From NCBI RefSeq assembly GCF_001422365.1, contig NZ_LMMT01000039.1, positions 432,138 to 496,137 on the forward strand: a stretch of 64,000 nt of DNA, written 5' to 3'. The position numbers were made by a program, and so were the translations under genes. Below the pieces are notes generated by a model, which saw only the letters and a program-made list of their open reading frames with translations, was not told the DNA's origin and did not search any database. The DNA comes from Pseudorhodoferax sp. Leaf265. GTDB taxonomy: Bacteria; Pseudomonadota; Gammaproteobacteria; Burkholderiales; Burkholderiaceae_C. Of the stretch, positions 18,426-31,484 are shown piece after piece; within the stretch, counting starts at the first letter, position 1; every line of letters starts with the position of its first letter.

Positions 18426-18474
18426 AGCCGGACAGCGTCATGGCGTTCACGCGCCATGCCGTCCGGCTTTTTTT
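18426..18474 (+). terminator. Strong hairpin terminator/attenuator between ahpC and ahpF
   Basis: A long near-perfect stem (AGCCGGAC...GTCCGGCT outer arms, GCGTCATGGCG/CGCCATGC inner arms) with a short loop is followed by seven Ts. It lies 40 bases after ahpC and 46 before ahpF. It can end the ahpC message, leaving ahpF on read-through. Confidence 0.85.
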
Positions 18475-18519
18475 CGCCCGTTCGATCCCCACATAACTCC
18501 ATACCGAAAGGAATCCACC

Positions 18520-20094
18520 ATGCTCGACGACCAACTCAAGACCCAGCTCGGCGCCTACCTGGAGCGCGTCACGCAGCCGTTCGAACTGGTGGCTTCCCTG
18601 GACGACAGCGAGACTGCCCGCGACATGCGCAGCCTGCTGGAAACGATCCAGAGCCTGCGCAGCGACAAGATCGCGCTGCGTCTGGATGGCAACGACGCGC
18701 GCAAGCCCTCGTTCACCGTGCAGCGCACGGGCACCAACACGCAGCTGCGCTTCGCTGGCCTGCCGCTGGGCCACGAATTCACCTCGCTGGTGCTGGCCCT
18801 GCTGTGGACCGGCGGCCACCCGCCCAAGGTCGAGCAGGACCTGATCGACCAGATCAAGGCGCTGGACGGCGACTACCAGTTCGAGGTCTTCATGGGCCTG
18901 GACTGCCACAACTGCCCTGACGTGGTGCAGGCCCTGTCGCTGATGGCCGTGCTGAACCCGCGTGTGCAGACCGTCGTCATCGAGGGCAATGCCTTCCACA
19001 AGGAAGTGACCGAGCGCGAGATCATGGCCGTGCCCATGGTGTTCCTGAACGGCGAGGTGTTCGGCGCGGGCCGCATGTCGCTCGAAGAGATCGTCGCCAA
19101 GCTGGACACCGGCGCGGCTGCGCGCGAGGGAGCCAAGCTGTCGGCCAAGGACCCCTACGACGTGCTGATCGTGGGCGGTGGCCCGGCCGGTGCTGCCGCC
19201 GCCGTCTATGCGGCGCGCAAGGGCATCCGCACCGGCGTCGCGGCCGAACGCTTCGGCGGCCAGGTCAACGACACGCTGGGCATCGAGAACTACATCTCCA
19301 TCGTGGAGACCGATGGCCCCAAGTTCGCCGCGAACCTGGAGGCCCACGTGCGTGCGTACGAGGTCGACATCATGAACCTGCAGCGCGCCGACAAGCTGGT
19401 GCCCGCGACCGAACCCGGTGGGCTGGTCCAGGTGCAATTGGCCAACGGCGGCGTGCTCAAGGGCAAGACCGTGATCCTGTCCACCGGCGCGCGCTGGCGC
19501 AACGTCAACGTGCCCGGCGAGGCCGAGTACCGCAACAAGGGCGTGGCCTACTGCCCGCACTGCGACGGCCCGCTGTTCAAGGGCAAGCGCGTGTCGGTCA
19601 TCGGTGGCGGCAACTCGGGTGTCGAGGCCGCGATCGACCTGGCCGGTATCGTGAGCCACGTGACCCTGGTCGAATTCGCCGACCAGCTCAAGGCCGATGC
19701 CGTGCTGGTGCGCAAGCTGCTGAGCCTGCCCAACGTGACGGTGCACACCAACGCCCAGACCACCGAGATCACCGGTGCCGACGGCAAGGTCAACGGCCTG
19801 CGCTACAAGGACCGCGCGACCGGCGCCGAGCACCTGGTGGCGCTCGAGGGTGTGTTCGTGCAGATCGGCCTGGTGCCCAACACCGAGTGGCTCAAGGGCA
19901 CGGTGGAGCTGTCCAAGCACGGCGAGATCATCGTCGACGCACGGGGCCAGACCTCCGTGCCCGGCGTGTTCGCGGCGGGTGACGTGACGACCACGCCCTA
20001 CAAGCAGATCGTGATCGCCGCGGGCGAGGGCGCCAAGGCGGCACTCAGCGCGTTCGACCACCTGATCCGCAGTTCGGCCCCGGTCGGGGCCTGA
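18520..20094 (+). CDS. ahpF: Alkyl hydroperoxide reductase subunit F
   Basis: This 524-residue flavoprotein disulfide reductase has tandem N-terminal thioredoxin-like folds with the active pair Cys129/Cys132 ([11 protein letters not shown]). A thioredoxin-reductase-like body follows, with the FAD motif [10 protein letters not shown] near 218, the redox pair CPHCDG near 348, the NAD(P) motif [10 protein letters not shown] and the FAD-binding end [10 protein letters not shown]. It passes electrons from NADH to AhpC. A clear ribosome site (AAAGGA) precedes the ATG. It lies 133 bases after ahpC across a terminator-like hairpin, and its 3' end converges on ppsR. Confidence 0.95.
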   Translation: MLDDQLKTQLGAYLERVTQPFELVASLDDSETARDMRSLLETIQSLRSDKIALRLDGNDARKPSFTVQRTGTNTQLRFAGLPLGHEFTSLVLALLWTGGHPPKVEQDLIDQIKALDGDYQFEVFMGLDCHNCPDVVQALSLMAVLNPRVQTVVIEGNAFHKEVTEREIMAVPMVFLNGEVFGAGRMSLEEIVAKLDTGAAAREGAKLSAKDPYDVLIVGGGPAGAAAAVYAARKGIRTGVAAERFGGQVNDTLGIENYISIVETDGPKFAANLEAHVRAYEVDIMNLQRADKLVPATEPGGLVQVQLANGGVLKGKTVILSTGARWRNVNVPGEAEYRNKGVAYCPHCDGPLFKGKRVSVIGGGNSGVEAAIDLAGIVSHVTLVEFADQLKADAVLVRKLLSLPNVTVHTNAQTTEITGADGKVNGLRYKDRATGAEHLVALEGVFVQIGLVPNTEWLKGTVELSKHGEIIVDARGQTSVPGVFAAGDVTTTPYKQIVIAAGEGAKAALSAFDHLIRSSAPVGA

Positions 20095-20116
20095 GCGGGT
20101 CAGCGCGCCAGGCGGC

Positions 20117-20938
20117 TCAGTAGGTGAGCCGCTCGGGCCGCACCTCCTGCAGGATGGTGGTGGCGATCTCTTCGATCGACTTGGTCGTGGTGCTGAGCCA
20201 GCGGATGCCGCTGCGCCGCATCATCGATTCGGCCGCGGCCACCTCCATGCGGCAGTTCTCGATCGAGGCATAGCGCGAGTTGGGCCGGCGCTCGTTGCGG
20301 ATCTCCGAGAGCCGCTCGGGGTTGATGGTCAGGCCGAACAGCTTGGCGCGGTGCGGCACCAGCGCGGGTGGCAGGTGGTTGCGGTCGAAGTCTTCAGGGA
20401 TCAGCGGGTAGTTGGAAGCCTTCAGCCCGTACTGCATGGCCAGGTAGAGCGAGGTCGGCGTCTTGCCGCTGCGGGAGACGCCGACCAGGATCACGTCGGA
20501 CTGCTGCAGGTCGCGGTCGCTCTGGCCGTCGTCGTGTTCCAGCGAGAAGTTGATCGCCGCGATGCGGTCGTTGTAGGCCTGGCTCTTGCTGATGTCGCTG
20601 AAGCGGCCCACACGGTGGTGGGACTTGATGCCCAGCTCCACTTCGAGCGGCCGCACGAAGGTGCCGAACATGTCCAGCAGCATGCCGTTGCAGTGCTGCT
20701 CGAAGAACTGCAGCACCTCCACGTTGACGATGGTCGTGAACACCAGCGGCTTGCGACCCTCGACCTCGGCCGTGTGGTTGATCTGGCGCACGGCCTGGTG
20801 GGCCTTGTCGATGGTGTCGACGAAGGGCAGGCGGACGTGGCGCGTCTTCATGTCGAACTGCGCCAGGATGGCGTTGCCGAAGGTTTCGGCAGTGATGCCC
20901 GTGCCGTCGGAAATGAAGAATACGGTGCGGGTCGTCAT
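20117..20938 (-). CDS. ppsR: Phosphoenolpyruvate synthase regulatory protein (bifunctional kinase/pyrophosphorylase, DUF299)
   Basis: This 273-residue PpsR-type enzyme begins MTTRTVFFISDGTGITAETF. It has the nucleotide-binding loop GVSRSGKTPTSLYLAMQYG near residue 153 and the family tail DVST-like RNERRPNSRYASIENC. Members use ADP to phosphorylate and inactivate PEP synthase on a threonine next to its catalytic histidine, and Pi to reactivate it. The target, ppsA, is divergent with 223 bases between the starts, which supports the assignment. No E. coli ppsR experiment is claimed for this organism. Confidence 0.93.
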   Translation of the reverse strand: MTTRTVFFISDGTGITAETFGNAILAQFDMKTRHVRLPFVDTIDKAHQAVRQINHTAEVEGRKPLVFTTIVNVEVLQFFEQHCNGMLLDMFGTFVRPLEVELGIKSHHRVGRFSDISKSQAYNDRIAAINFSLEHDDGQSDRDLQQSDVILVGVSRSGKTPTSLYLAMQYGLKASNYPLIPEDFDRNHLPPALVPHRAKLFGLTINPERLSEIRNERRPNSRYASIENCRMEVAAAESMMRRSGIRWLSTTTKSIEEIATTILQEVRPERLTY

Positions 20939-21161
20939 AGGTGCTCCAGAAACTGCGCGGCCATTTTGCAGGAACTGTGCCTACACACCGCGCGCGGGCT
21001 GGCCCCTACAATGCCGCCCCAATGTCCCAGATTTTCACCATGTGGTGCGCGCACACACAGCAACGACAACGACGTTGCGCCGCCGGCATGGACGACGTTG
21101 CTGACGGCGGGGTGTCCTGCGGGCAGCGTGCAGACGGTTTTTCAACCTTTGGAGCTTTCCC

Positions 21162-23552
<2,391 letters not shown>

Positions 23553-23577
23553 GGGCGCAGCAGCCATCCGCACCATC

Positions 23578-23602
23578 GGGGCGCCTTCGGGCGCCCTTTT
23601 TT
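23578..23602 (+). terminator. Rho-independent terminator after ppsA
   Basis: A 7-bp stem GGGCGCC/GGCGCCC closed by a TTCG tetraloop is followed by six Ts, 26 bases after the ppsA stop. Confidence 0.88.
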
Positions 23603-23646
23603 ATGAGAACGGCCGCGCCCGTGCGTGGTGCAGAGGAGACGACGGA

Positions 23647-25872
23647 TTGCTGCGAGGTCTGCTGTTGCTGCTGTGGGCGTTGCTGGCGTTCGGGCCGGCC
23701 TGGTTCGCCCGCGACCTCGACGCCACCGTTGCCGGCTGGCCGCTGAACTACTGGCTCTGCGCGCAGGGCGCCGTGCTCGGCTTCATCGCCATCGTGGCGG
23801 TCTACGCGCGGGCCAAGCGCGGCAGCGAGGCCGCCGCGCCCAGCACCCATGGCCGGCTGCACCGCATCTTCGGGCTCTACGTGCTGTGCCTGCTGGCCTT
23901 CCTCGCCGCGATGGCGCTGGCCGAGCGGGCCGGCCTGCCACGCCCCTGGATCGGCGCCATCTTCCTGTTCTCCAGCCTGGCGCTGTACGCGGGCATCGGC
24001 ATCTTCTGCCGCACGTCGGACGCGCGCGAGTACTACGTGGCCGGCCGCAGCGTGCCGCCCGTCTACAACGGCATGGCGACGGCCGCCGACTGGATGAGCG
24101 CGGCCTCCTTCATCAGCCTGGCCGGCGGGCTGTACCTGCAGGGCTTCTCGGGCCTGCCCGGCCAGGCCGGCGGCCTGGCCTATGTCCTGGGCTGGACCGG
24201 CGGCTTCTGCCTGGTGGCGCTGTTGATCGCGCCGGCCCTGCGCCGCGCCGAGATCTACACCGTGCCCGACTACTTCGCCCAGCGCTTCGGCGGCCGCTGG
24301 CCGCGCGTGCTGGCGGCGCTGGCGGCGGTGCTGTGCTCGTTCACCTATGTCGTGGCGCAGATCTACGGTGTCGGCCTGATCGCCTCGCGCCTGACCGGCG
24401 TGCAGTTCGAGATCGGCATCCTGCTCGGTCTGGGCGGTGTGCTGGTCTGCAGCTTCCTGGGCGGCATGCGGGCCGTCACCTGGACGCAGGTGGCGCAGTT
24501 CGTGATCCTGATCCTGGCCTTCCTGATCCCGGTGTCCTGGCTGGCCTACAAGCAGCTCGGCCATCCGGCGGCGCCCTTCGTCTACGGGCCGCAGCTGGGG
24601 CAGATCGCCGTGCGCGAGGCCGAGCTCGCCGCGGCGCCGGCCGAGCAGGCCGTGGTGGCCGAGTTCGCGCGCCGCGCCGCCGCTTACGAGGCCATGCTGC
24701 GCGACGTGCCCGCGGCGCTCACGCGCGAGCGCCTGCAGGCGCAGCAGCGTCTGCAGCAGCTGCGCGCGGCTGGTGCATCCGATGCCGAGTTGCGCGAAGC
24801 CAGCCGCGTGCTGAACGCGCTGCCCACGACCGAGCAGGCCGCACGCGAACGCTGGACGCGCGCGCTGGCGGAGATGCACGAGCGTTCGCGCCCGCTGGGT
24901 GGCGTGGCGCCCATGGCCACGCCCTTCGGCGGCCATCCCGACGGTACGCCGGCTGAGCGTGCCGCCTTCTCGACAGCACGGCTCAACTTCCTCGCGCTGA
25001 TGCTGTGCCTGATGCTGGGCACGGCTGGCCTGCCGCACCTGCTCACGCGCTTCTTCACCACGCCCTCGGTCGCGGGCGCGCGCAGTTCGGTGGCCTGGTC
25101 GCTGCTGTTCATCTCGTTGCTGTACATCGCGGCGCCGGCGCTGGCCGTGCTGGTCAAGCACGAGGTGCTCAGCGAACTGGTGGGCAAGAGCTTCGATGAC
25201 CTGCCGGCCTGGATCGCGCAGTGGGCGCGCGTCGACCCCGCGCTCGTCTCGGTGGCCGACGTGAACGGCGACCGCATCCTGCAGTTCGCCGAGATCCGCC
25301 TCGGCGCGGACCTCATCATGCTGGCCACGCCCGAGATCGGCGGGCTGCCCTATGTGATCGCCGGGCTGGTGGCGGCCGGCGGCCTGGCGGCCGCCCTGTC
25401 CACAGCCGACGGCCTGCTGCTGACCATGGGCAACGCCTTTGCCCACGACCTGTACCTGCAGAGCGGCCGGCGCCGCGTGGGGGCGATCTACAGCGTGGTG
25501 TTTTCCAAGTTCGCGCTGCTCATGGTGGCGCTGGCGGCCGCCTACGTGGCGGCCTGGCGTTCGGCCGACATCCTGTACCTGGTCACGGCCTCGTTTTCAC
25601 TGGCCGCCTCGACCTTCTTCCCGGCCCTGGTGGCTGGCATCTTCTGGCGTCGCACCTCGCGCGCCGGCGTGGTGGCCGGCATGCTGGCCGGTGCCGGCGT
25701 GACGCTGGGCTACATGCTGGCTCACCATCCCGTGGTGCGCGGCTGGACCGGCTTTGCCGGGTCGGGCCTGTGGTTCGGCATCCAACCTGCGGCGTCCGGC
25801 GTGTTCGGCCTGGCTGCTGCAACAGGTGCCATTGTGGTGGCCACTTTGCTCACTCGGAAATCCGGGCTATAA
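23647..25872 (+). CDS. Large sodium:solute symporter (VC_2705-like) with fused N-terminal small-subunit-like helices
   Basis: This 741-residue SSS-family transporter has a TTG start, chosen because AGGAG lies 8 bases upstream. Residues 1-60 hold two helices resembling the separate DUF4212 small subunit (GWPLNYWLCAQGAVLGFIAI). The symporter core begins near residue 95 and shows SSS motifs (EYYVAGRSVPPVYNGMATAA; GWTGGFCLVALLIAPALRRA). Two inserts stand out: a charged, helical stretch at about residues 310-436, and an EF-hand-like loop DVNGDRILQFAE near residue 538. Relatives include acetate permease ActP, but the substrate here is unknown. Its 3' end carries the rpsF promoter. No separate small-subunit gene is next to it. 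Confidence 0.85.
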   Translation: MLRGLLLLLWALLAFGPAWFARDLDATVAGWPLNYWLCAQGAVLGFIAIVAVYARAKRGSEAAAPSTHGRLHRIFGLYVLCLLAFLAAMALAERAGLPRPWIGAIFLFSSLALYAGIGIFCRTSDAREYYVAGRSVPPVYNGMATAADWMSAASFISLAGGLYLQGFSGLPGQAGGLAYVLGWTGGFCLVALLIAPALRRAEIYTVPDYFAQRFGGRWPRVLAALAAVLCSFTYVVAQIYGVGLIASRLTGVQFEIGILLGLGGVLVCSFLGGMRAVTWTQVAQFVILILAFLIPVSWLAYKQLGHPAAPFVYGPQLGQIAVREAELAAAPAEQAVVAEFARRAAAYEAMLRDVPAALTRERLQAQQRLQQLRAAGASDAELREASRVLNALPTTEQAARERWTRALAEMHERSRPLGGVAPMATPFGGHPDGTPAERAAFSTARLNFLALMLCLMLGTAGLPHLLTRFFTTPSVAGARSSVAWSLLFISLLYIAAPALAVLVKHEVLSELVGKSFDDLPAWIAQWARVDPALVSVADVNGDRILQFAEIRLGADLIMLATPEIGGLPYVIAGLVAAGGLAAALSTADGLLLTMGNAFAHDLYLQSGRRRVGAIYSVVFSKFALLMVALAAAYVAAWRSADILYLVTASFSLAASTFFPALVAGIFWRRTSRAGVVAGMLAGAGVTLGYMLAHHPVVRGWTGFAGSGLWFGIQPAASGVFGLAAATGAIVVATLLTRKSGL

Positions 25873-25873
25873 T
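25846..25873 (+). promoter_or_regulatory. Promoter of the rpsF-priB-rpsR-rplI operon
   Basis: TTGCTC (25846-25851) and a perfect TATAAT (25868-25873) are 16 bases apart, with GC then following the -10. It overlaps the last codons and stop of the symporter gene and lies 96 bases upstream of the rpsF ATG. Confidence 0.75.
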
Positions 25874-25969
25874 GCTCGGCTTTGCCTTGCCACACTGCAG
25901 TTGACGCCGCGGGTGGTTTTGGCCTCCAACCCTTGAAAGAGGGCGGGGCTTTACTCTTAAGGAGAGTTC

Positions 25970-26341
25970 ATGCGTCATTACGAAATCATCCTCATGATCC
26001 ACCCGGATCAGAGCGAACAGGTTCCGGCCATGCTGGAACGCTACAAGTCCATGATCACCAACGGCGGCGGCAAGATCCACCGCGTGGAAGACTGGGGCCG
26101 CCGTCAACTGGCCTACATGATCAACAAGCTGGCCAAGGCGCACTACCTGTGCGTCAACATCGAGGCCGACCAGGCCGTGATGAGCGAGCTCGAGCACGCC
26201 TTCAAGTTCAACGATGCCGTGCTGCGCCACCTGACGGTCCAGCTGAAGAAGGCCGAAACCGGCCCGTCTTCGATGATGAAGACCGTCGAGCGCGAAGAAG
26301 CCCGCAAGACCCAGCAGGCCGAGACCGCCGGCCAGCATTGA
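25970..26341 (+). CDS. rpsF: 30S ribosomal protein S6
   Basis: This 123-residue bS6 begins [20 protein letters not shown] and shows the family core [21 protein letters not shown]. It lies in the small-subunit platform next to S18, whose gene is two downstream in the same operon. A good ribosome site (AAGGAGAG) precedes the ATG. The C-terminal tail is short and charged ([12 protein letters not shown]). In E. coli S6-S18 binds its own leader; the 96-base leader here could do the same, but I did not confirm the structure. Confidence 0.96.
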   Translation: MRHYEIILMIHPDQSEQVPAMLERYKSMITNGGGKIHRVEDWGRRQLAYMINKLAKAHYLCVNIEADQAVMSELEHAFKFNDAVLRHLTVQLKKAETGPSSMMKTVEREEARKTQQAETAGQH

Positions 26342-26393
26342 GGACGGCACTGCAGCAGAACGCAACGCACCGCCGCGTGCAGGCTTGGCAGGC

Positions 26394-26717
26394 ATGAACC
26401 ACCTGCTGCTGACCGCGTCGATCGCCGAACTCAAGGCCCTGCGCTACACCCCGGCCGGCTTGCCCGCCCAGGATCTGGTGCTGGAACACGAGTCAGAGGT
26501 CGAGGAGGCGGGCCAGACCCGGCACATCAAGGCAAGCATCCGTGCTGTGGCCTTCGGTGCCGTAGCCGAGCGGATGCGCAGGCAGGTGGTTGGCAGCAGC
26601 TGGCGGTTCGCTGGCTTCGTCACCAATCCGCGCGCTGGCAAAGGTCTCGTTCTGCACGTGCAAGAGTTTCAACCAGTTTCAACAGATTCATCAGGAGCCC
26701 ACCATGGCCGGACCTAG
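26394..26717 (+). CDS. priB: Primosomal replication protein N (PriB)
   Basis: This 107-residue single-stranded-DNA-binding OB-fold protein begins [20 protein letters not shown] and contains the family segment [20 protein letters not shown]. PriB stabilises PriA on stalled forks for DnaB reloading. Its location between rpsF and rpsR is conserved. The start at 26394 was chosen over an in-frame ATG 9 bases upstream by family N-terminus. The last 14 bases overlap the start of rpsR in another frame, so the two are translationally linked. Confidence 0.92.
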   Translation: MNHLLLTASIAELKALRYTPAGLPAQDLVLEHESEVEEAGQTRHIKASIRAVAFGAVAERMRRQVVGSSWRFAGFVTNPRAGKGLVLHVQEFQPVSTDSSGAHHGRT

Positions 26718-26988
26718 GCGTTTCAACAACAAGGACAAGCGTCCCAAGCGCAACACCCAATCGCTGCTGTTCAAGCGCAAGCGCTTTTGCCGCTTCACCG
26801 TGACTGGTGTCGAACACATCGACTACAAGGACATCGACACGCTGCGCGATTTCATTGCCGAGAACGGCAAGATCATCCCGGCGCGTCTGACCGGCACCCG
26901 TGCCTTCTTCCAGCGTCAGCTGAACACGGCCATCAAGCGCGCGCGTTTCCTCGCGATGCTGCCGTACAGCGACCAGCACCGCATCTAA
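26704..26988 (+). CDS. rpsR: 30S ribosomal protein S18
   Basis: This 94-residue bS18 begins [19 protein letters not shown] and holds the conserved core [20 protein letters not shown] and [20 protein letters not shown]. It binds S6 on the platform. The ATG at 26704 lies inside the last codons of priB, behind a ribosome site (AGGAG) at 26692-26696. Confidence 0.95.
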   Translation: MAGPRRFNNKDKRPKRNTQSLLFKRKRFCRFTVTGVEHIDYKDIDTLRDFIAENGKIIPARLTGTRAFFQRQLNTAIKRARFLAMLPYSDQHRI

Positions 26989-27000
26989 GGAGCGATGACC

Positions 27001-27453
27001 ATGCAAATCATTCTGCTCGACAAGGTCGTGAACCTCGGCAACCTTGGCGAAATCGTCAAGGTCAAGGATGGCTACGCCCGCAACTTCCTGATCCCGACCG
27101 GCCGTGCCCGCCGTGCCACCGAATCGGCCAAGGCCGAATTCGAAGCGCGCCGCGCGGAGCTGGAAAAGGCCGCCGCTGCCAAGCTGGCCGAAGCCAAGGC
27201 GCAAGGCGACAAGCTGTCCGGCACCACCGTCAAGCTGACCCAGAAGGCCGGCGTGGACGGCCGTCTGTTCGGCTCGGTGACCAACGCCGACATCGCCGAA
27301 GAACTGGACAAGCTCGGCTACAAGGTGGCCAAGTCGCAAGTGCGCATGCCCAACGGTCCGATCAAGACCGTCAGCGAAAGCACCGTGGGCGTGGCCCTGC
27401 ACACCGACGTGGTCGTCGAGATCAACGTCTCGGTGTACGGCGAAACCGCCTGA
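27001..27453 (+). CDS. rplI: 50S ribosomal protein L9
   Basis: This 150-residue bL9 begins [20 protein letters not shown]. It has the N-terminal domain, the long connecting helix (residues 45-80) and the C-terminal domain ending NVSVYGETA. An alternative ATG six bases upstream was rejected because AAGGAG sits only 2 bases before it, while spacing to 27001 is 8. It is the last gene of the operon and is followed by a terminator. Confidence 0.95.
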   Translation: MQIILLDKVVNLGNLGEIVKVKDGYARNFLIPTGRARRATESAKAEFEARRAELEKAAAAKLAEAKAQGDKLSGTTVKLTQKAGVDGRLFGSVTNADIAEELDKLGYKVAKSQVRMPNGPIKTVSESTVGVALHTDVVVEINVSVYGETA

Positions 27454-27471
27454 CCCCTGCGGTCTGCAGAG

Positions 27472-27506
27472 AAGCCGCCAGGCGCGAGCCCGGCGGCTTT
27501 TTGTTT
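27472..27506 (+). terminator. Rho-independent terminator after rplI
   Basis: An 8-bp stem AAGCCGCC/GGCGGCTT (27472-27479, 27492-27499) is followed by a T-rich run TTTGTTTTT, 18 bases after the rplI stop. Confidence 0.82.
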
Positions 27507-27644
27507 TTCCGGCCTCCGTTTCCCACAGCTTGCAGCAGGTAAGTCACTGCTGTTCCACTGCTTATGCACAGGCTTGTCCCATGCTTGTCCATGCGGTCAG
27601 CGCTGTAGCGGCGTAGCATGCCGCGCTTGTCTTCGAGGACCCCG

Positions 27645-29048
27645 ATGTCTGCCATGTTCTCTATCGATGACGATCCGCAGGATCGCCAGATCGCGCAGTT
27701 GCGCGTACCGCCACATTCCATCGAGGCCGAATCCAGCGTACTGGGCGGCCTGTTGCTGGACAACGCGGCCTGGGACCGCGTCGGCGACGTGCTCAAGGAC
27801 GGCGACTTCTACCGCTACGAGCATCGGCTGATCTTCGCGGCCATCCGCGATCTCGTGAATGCCAACAAGCCGGCCGACGTGATCACGGTCTACGAGGTGC
27901 TGCAGTCCGTCGGCAAGGCCGATGACGTGGGCGGGCTGTCTTACCTGAACTCGCTGGCGCAGTTCGTGCCCAGCGCGAGCAACATCCGCCGCTACGGCGA
28001 AATCGTGCGCGAGCGCGCCATCCTGCGCAAGCTGGTCACGGCCAGCGACGAGATCGCCACCAGCGCCTTCAACACCCAGGGCCGCGCGGTCGACAAGATC
28101 CTGGACGAAGCCGAGCAGAAGATCTTCAACATCGGCGAAGAGGGTGCGCGCAACAAGCAGGGCTTCCAGGCCATGGAGTCGCTGGTCGTCGACCTGCTGG
28201 ACCGTGTGCAGGAGATGGCCGACCAGCAGAACGAGATCACGGGCGTGCCCACGGGCTTCTACGACCTGGACCGCATGACCTCGGGCCTGCAGCCCGGCGA
28301 CATGGTGGTGCTGGCCGCGCGCCCCTCCATGGGCAAGACCGCCTTCGCCGTGAACATCGCCGAGCACGTGGCGCTCAACGAAGGCTTGCCTGTCGCGATC
28401 TTCTCGATGGAAATGGGTGCGTCCCAGCTGGCCGTGCGCATCGTCGGCTCCATCGGCCGCGTCGACCAGAGCCACCTGCGCAACGGCCGGCTGACCGACG
28501 ACGAATGGCCGCGCCTGACCGAGGCCATCGAGAAGCTGCGCAGCATCTCGCTGCACATCGACGAGACGCCGGGACTGTCGCCCAGCGAACTGCGCGCCAA
28601 TGCGCGGCGGCTGGCGCGCCAGTGCGGCAAGCTGGGCCTGATCGTGGTCGACTACCTGCAGCTGATGAGCGGCTCGGGCGGCGGCAGCGACGAGAACCGC
28701 GCTACCGAACTCGGCGAGATCTCGCGGGGCCTCAAGATGCTCGCGCGCGAACTGCAGTGCCCGGTGATCGCGTTGTCGCAGCTCAACCGCAGCGTGGAGC
28801 AGCGCCCCGACAAGCGCCCCATGATGAGCGACCTGCGTGAGTCTGGCGCCATCGAGCAGGACGCGGACATCATCATGTTCATCTACCGCGACGAGTACTA
28901 CACCAAGGACGCCTGCAAGGAGCCCGGCGTGGCCGAGGTGATCATTGCCAAGCAACGCAATGGCCCGACCGGCACCGTCAAGCTCGCCTTCCTGCGCAAC
29001 ATCACCAAGTTCGAGAGCCTCGCGGCCGGCTCGGACGACAGCTACTGA
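27645..29048 (+). CDS. dnaB: Replicative DNA helicase DnaB
   Basis: This 467-residue helicase begins MSAMFSIDDDPQDRQIAQLR. The N-terminal helicase-loader domain (residues 25-130) is followed by the RecA-like C-terminal domain, with Walker A ARPSMGKTAFAVN near residue 228, Walker B LIVVDYLQLMSG near 330 and the arginine-finger region ending NGPTGTVKLAFL. It unwinds the parental duplex at the fork. No intein is present. Its position after rpsF-priB-rpsR-rplI is conserved. The upstream 191 bases hold the rplI terminator. A start 27 bases upstream is possible but less family-like. Confidence 0.96.
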   Translation: MSAMFSIDDDPQDRQIAQLRVPPHSIEAESSVLGGLLLDNAAWDRVGDVLKDGDFYRYEHRLIFAAIRDLVNANKPADVITVYEVLQSVGKADDVGGLSYLNSLAQFVPSASNIRRYGEIVRERAILRKLVTASDEIATSAFNTQGRAVDKILDEAEQKIFNIGEEGARNKQGFQAMESLVVDLLDRVQEMADQQNEITGVPTGFYDLDRMTSGLQPGDMVVLAARPSMGKTAFAVNIAEHVALNEGLPVAIFSMEMGASQLAVRIVGSIGRVDQSHLRNGRLTDDEWPRLTEAIEKLRSISLHIDETPGLSPSELRANARRLARQCGKLGLIVVDYLQLMSGSGGGSDENRATELGEISRGLKMLARELQCPVIALSQLNRSVEQRPDKRPMMSDLRESGAIEQDADIIMFIYRDEYYTKDACKEPGVAEVIIAKQRNGPTGTVKLAFLRNITKFESLAAGSDDSY

Positions 29049-30001
29049 TGCCCGCCGGCACCACGCGCGCGGAGATCGAAGCCGCACACGAGCGCCTGCG
29101 CCAGGGCCCTGCCAACTTCCTGCGTGCCACGCCGCTGTGGCGCCTGCCCGGCGCGGCGCTGGGCCTGGCCTGTGCCGAGGTCTGGCTCAAGCTCGAGCAG
29201 CTGCAGGTCTCGGGCAGCTTCAAGGCGCGCGGCATGCTGCACCGGCTGCTCGCGCAGCCGATTCCTGCGGCCGGCGTCATCGTCGCCTCAGGCGGCAACG
29301 CCGGCATCGCCACGGCCGCGGCCGCCCAGGCCCTGGGCGTGCGCTGCGAGGTGTTCGTGCCGACCATCTCTTCGCCGGCCAAGCAGGCGCGTCTGCGTGC
29401 GCTGGGTGCGCAGGTGCACGTCATCGGCGCGGCCTATTCGGAAGCCCTGGCCGCCTGCATGGCACGCGCGCAGGAGACCGGTGCGCTGCTGACCCATGCC
29501 TACGACCAGCCCGAGGTCGTGGCCGGTGCCGGCACCTTGGCGCGCGAGATCGAGGAGCAGGCCGGGGGCCTGCCCGACAGCCTGCTCGTCAGCGTAGGCG
29601 GTGGCGGCCTGATCGGTGGCATCGCGGCGTGGTGCGAAGACCGCTGCCATGTCGTCGCGCTGGAGCCGGCCCTGGCGCCCACGCTGTTCCGTGCACGCGA
29701 AGCCGGCGCACCCGTCGATGTCGATGTGGGCGGCGTGGCCGCCGATTCGCTGGGCGCCAAGCGCATCGGCGCGATCGGCTGGGCCACCACGCAGCAGCAT
29801 GTGCAGACCGCGCTGCTGCTTGATGACGACGCCATCCGCCAGGCCCAGCAATGGCTGTGGCGCGAACTGCGCCTGGCCGTCGAGCCGGCCGCGGCGCTGG
29901 GCCTCGCTGCACTGCAGAGCGGCGCTTACGTGCCACGCACCGACGAGCGCGTGGGCCTGGTGCTGTGCGGCGCCAACGTGGACCCGGCCACCCTGGCCTG
30001 A
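29048..30001 (+). CDS. PLP-dependent threonine/serine dehydratase-like enzyme
   Basis: This 317-residue fold-type II PLP enzyme has the PLP lysine in SGSFKARGML near residue 58, the substrate/PLP loop SGGNAGIATAAAA near 80 and the phosphate-binding glycine loop VGGGGLIGGIAAW near 185. It probably deaminates serine or threonine to a 2-oxoacid. It lacks the C-terminal regulatory ACT domain of biosynthetic IlvA, so it is of the short catabolic type. The ATG overlaps the dnaB stop (TGATG), an unusual linkage to a helicase gene that may be only positional. The exact substrate is not settled by sequence. Confidence 0.82.
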   Translation: MPAGTTRAEIEAAHERLRQGPANFLRATPLWRLPGAALGLACAEVWLKLEQLQVSGSFKARGMLHRLLAQPIPAAGVIVASGGNAGIATAAAAQALGVRCEVFVPTISSPAKQARLRALGAQVHVIGAAYSEALAACMARAQETGALLTHAYDQPEVVAGAGTLAREIEEQAGGLPDSLLVSVGGGGLIGGIAAWCEDRCHVVALEPALAPTLFRAREAGAPVDVDVGGVAADSLGAKRIGAIGWATTQQHVQTALLLDDDAIRQAQQWLWRELRLAVEPAAALGLAALQSGAYVPRTDERVGLVLCGANVDPATLA

Positions 30002-30008
30002 AAACTAG

Positions 30009-31343
<1,335 letters not shown>

Positions 31344-31391
31344 CGTGGGCTTCGCAACCCGGGTCGACCGCCGGGTGCCACAAGGATTTCA

Positions 31392-31479
<88 letters not shown>

Positions 31480-31484
31480 AAAGC

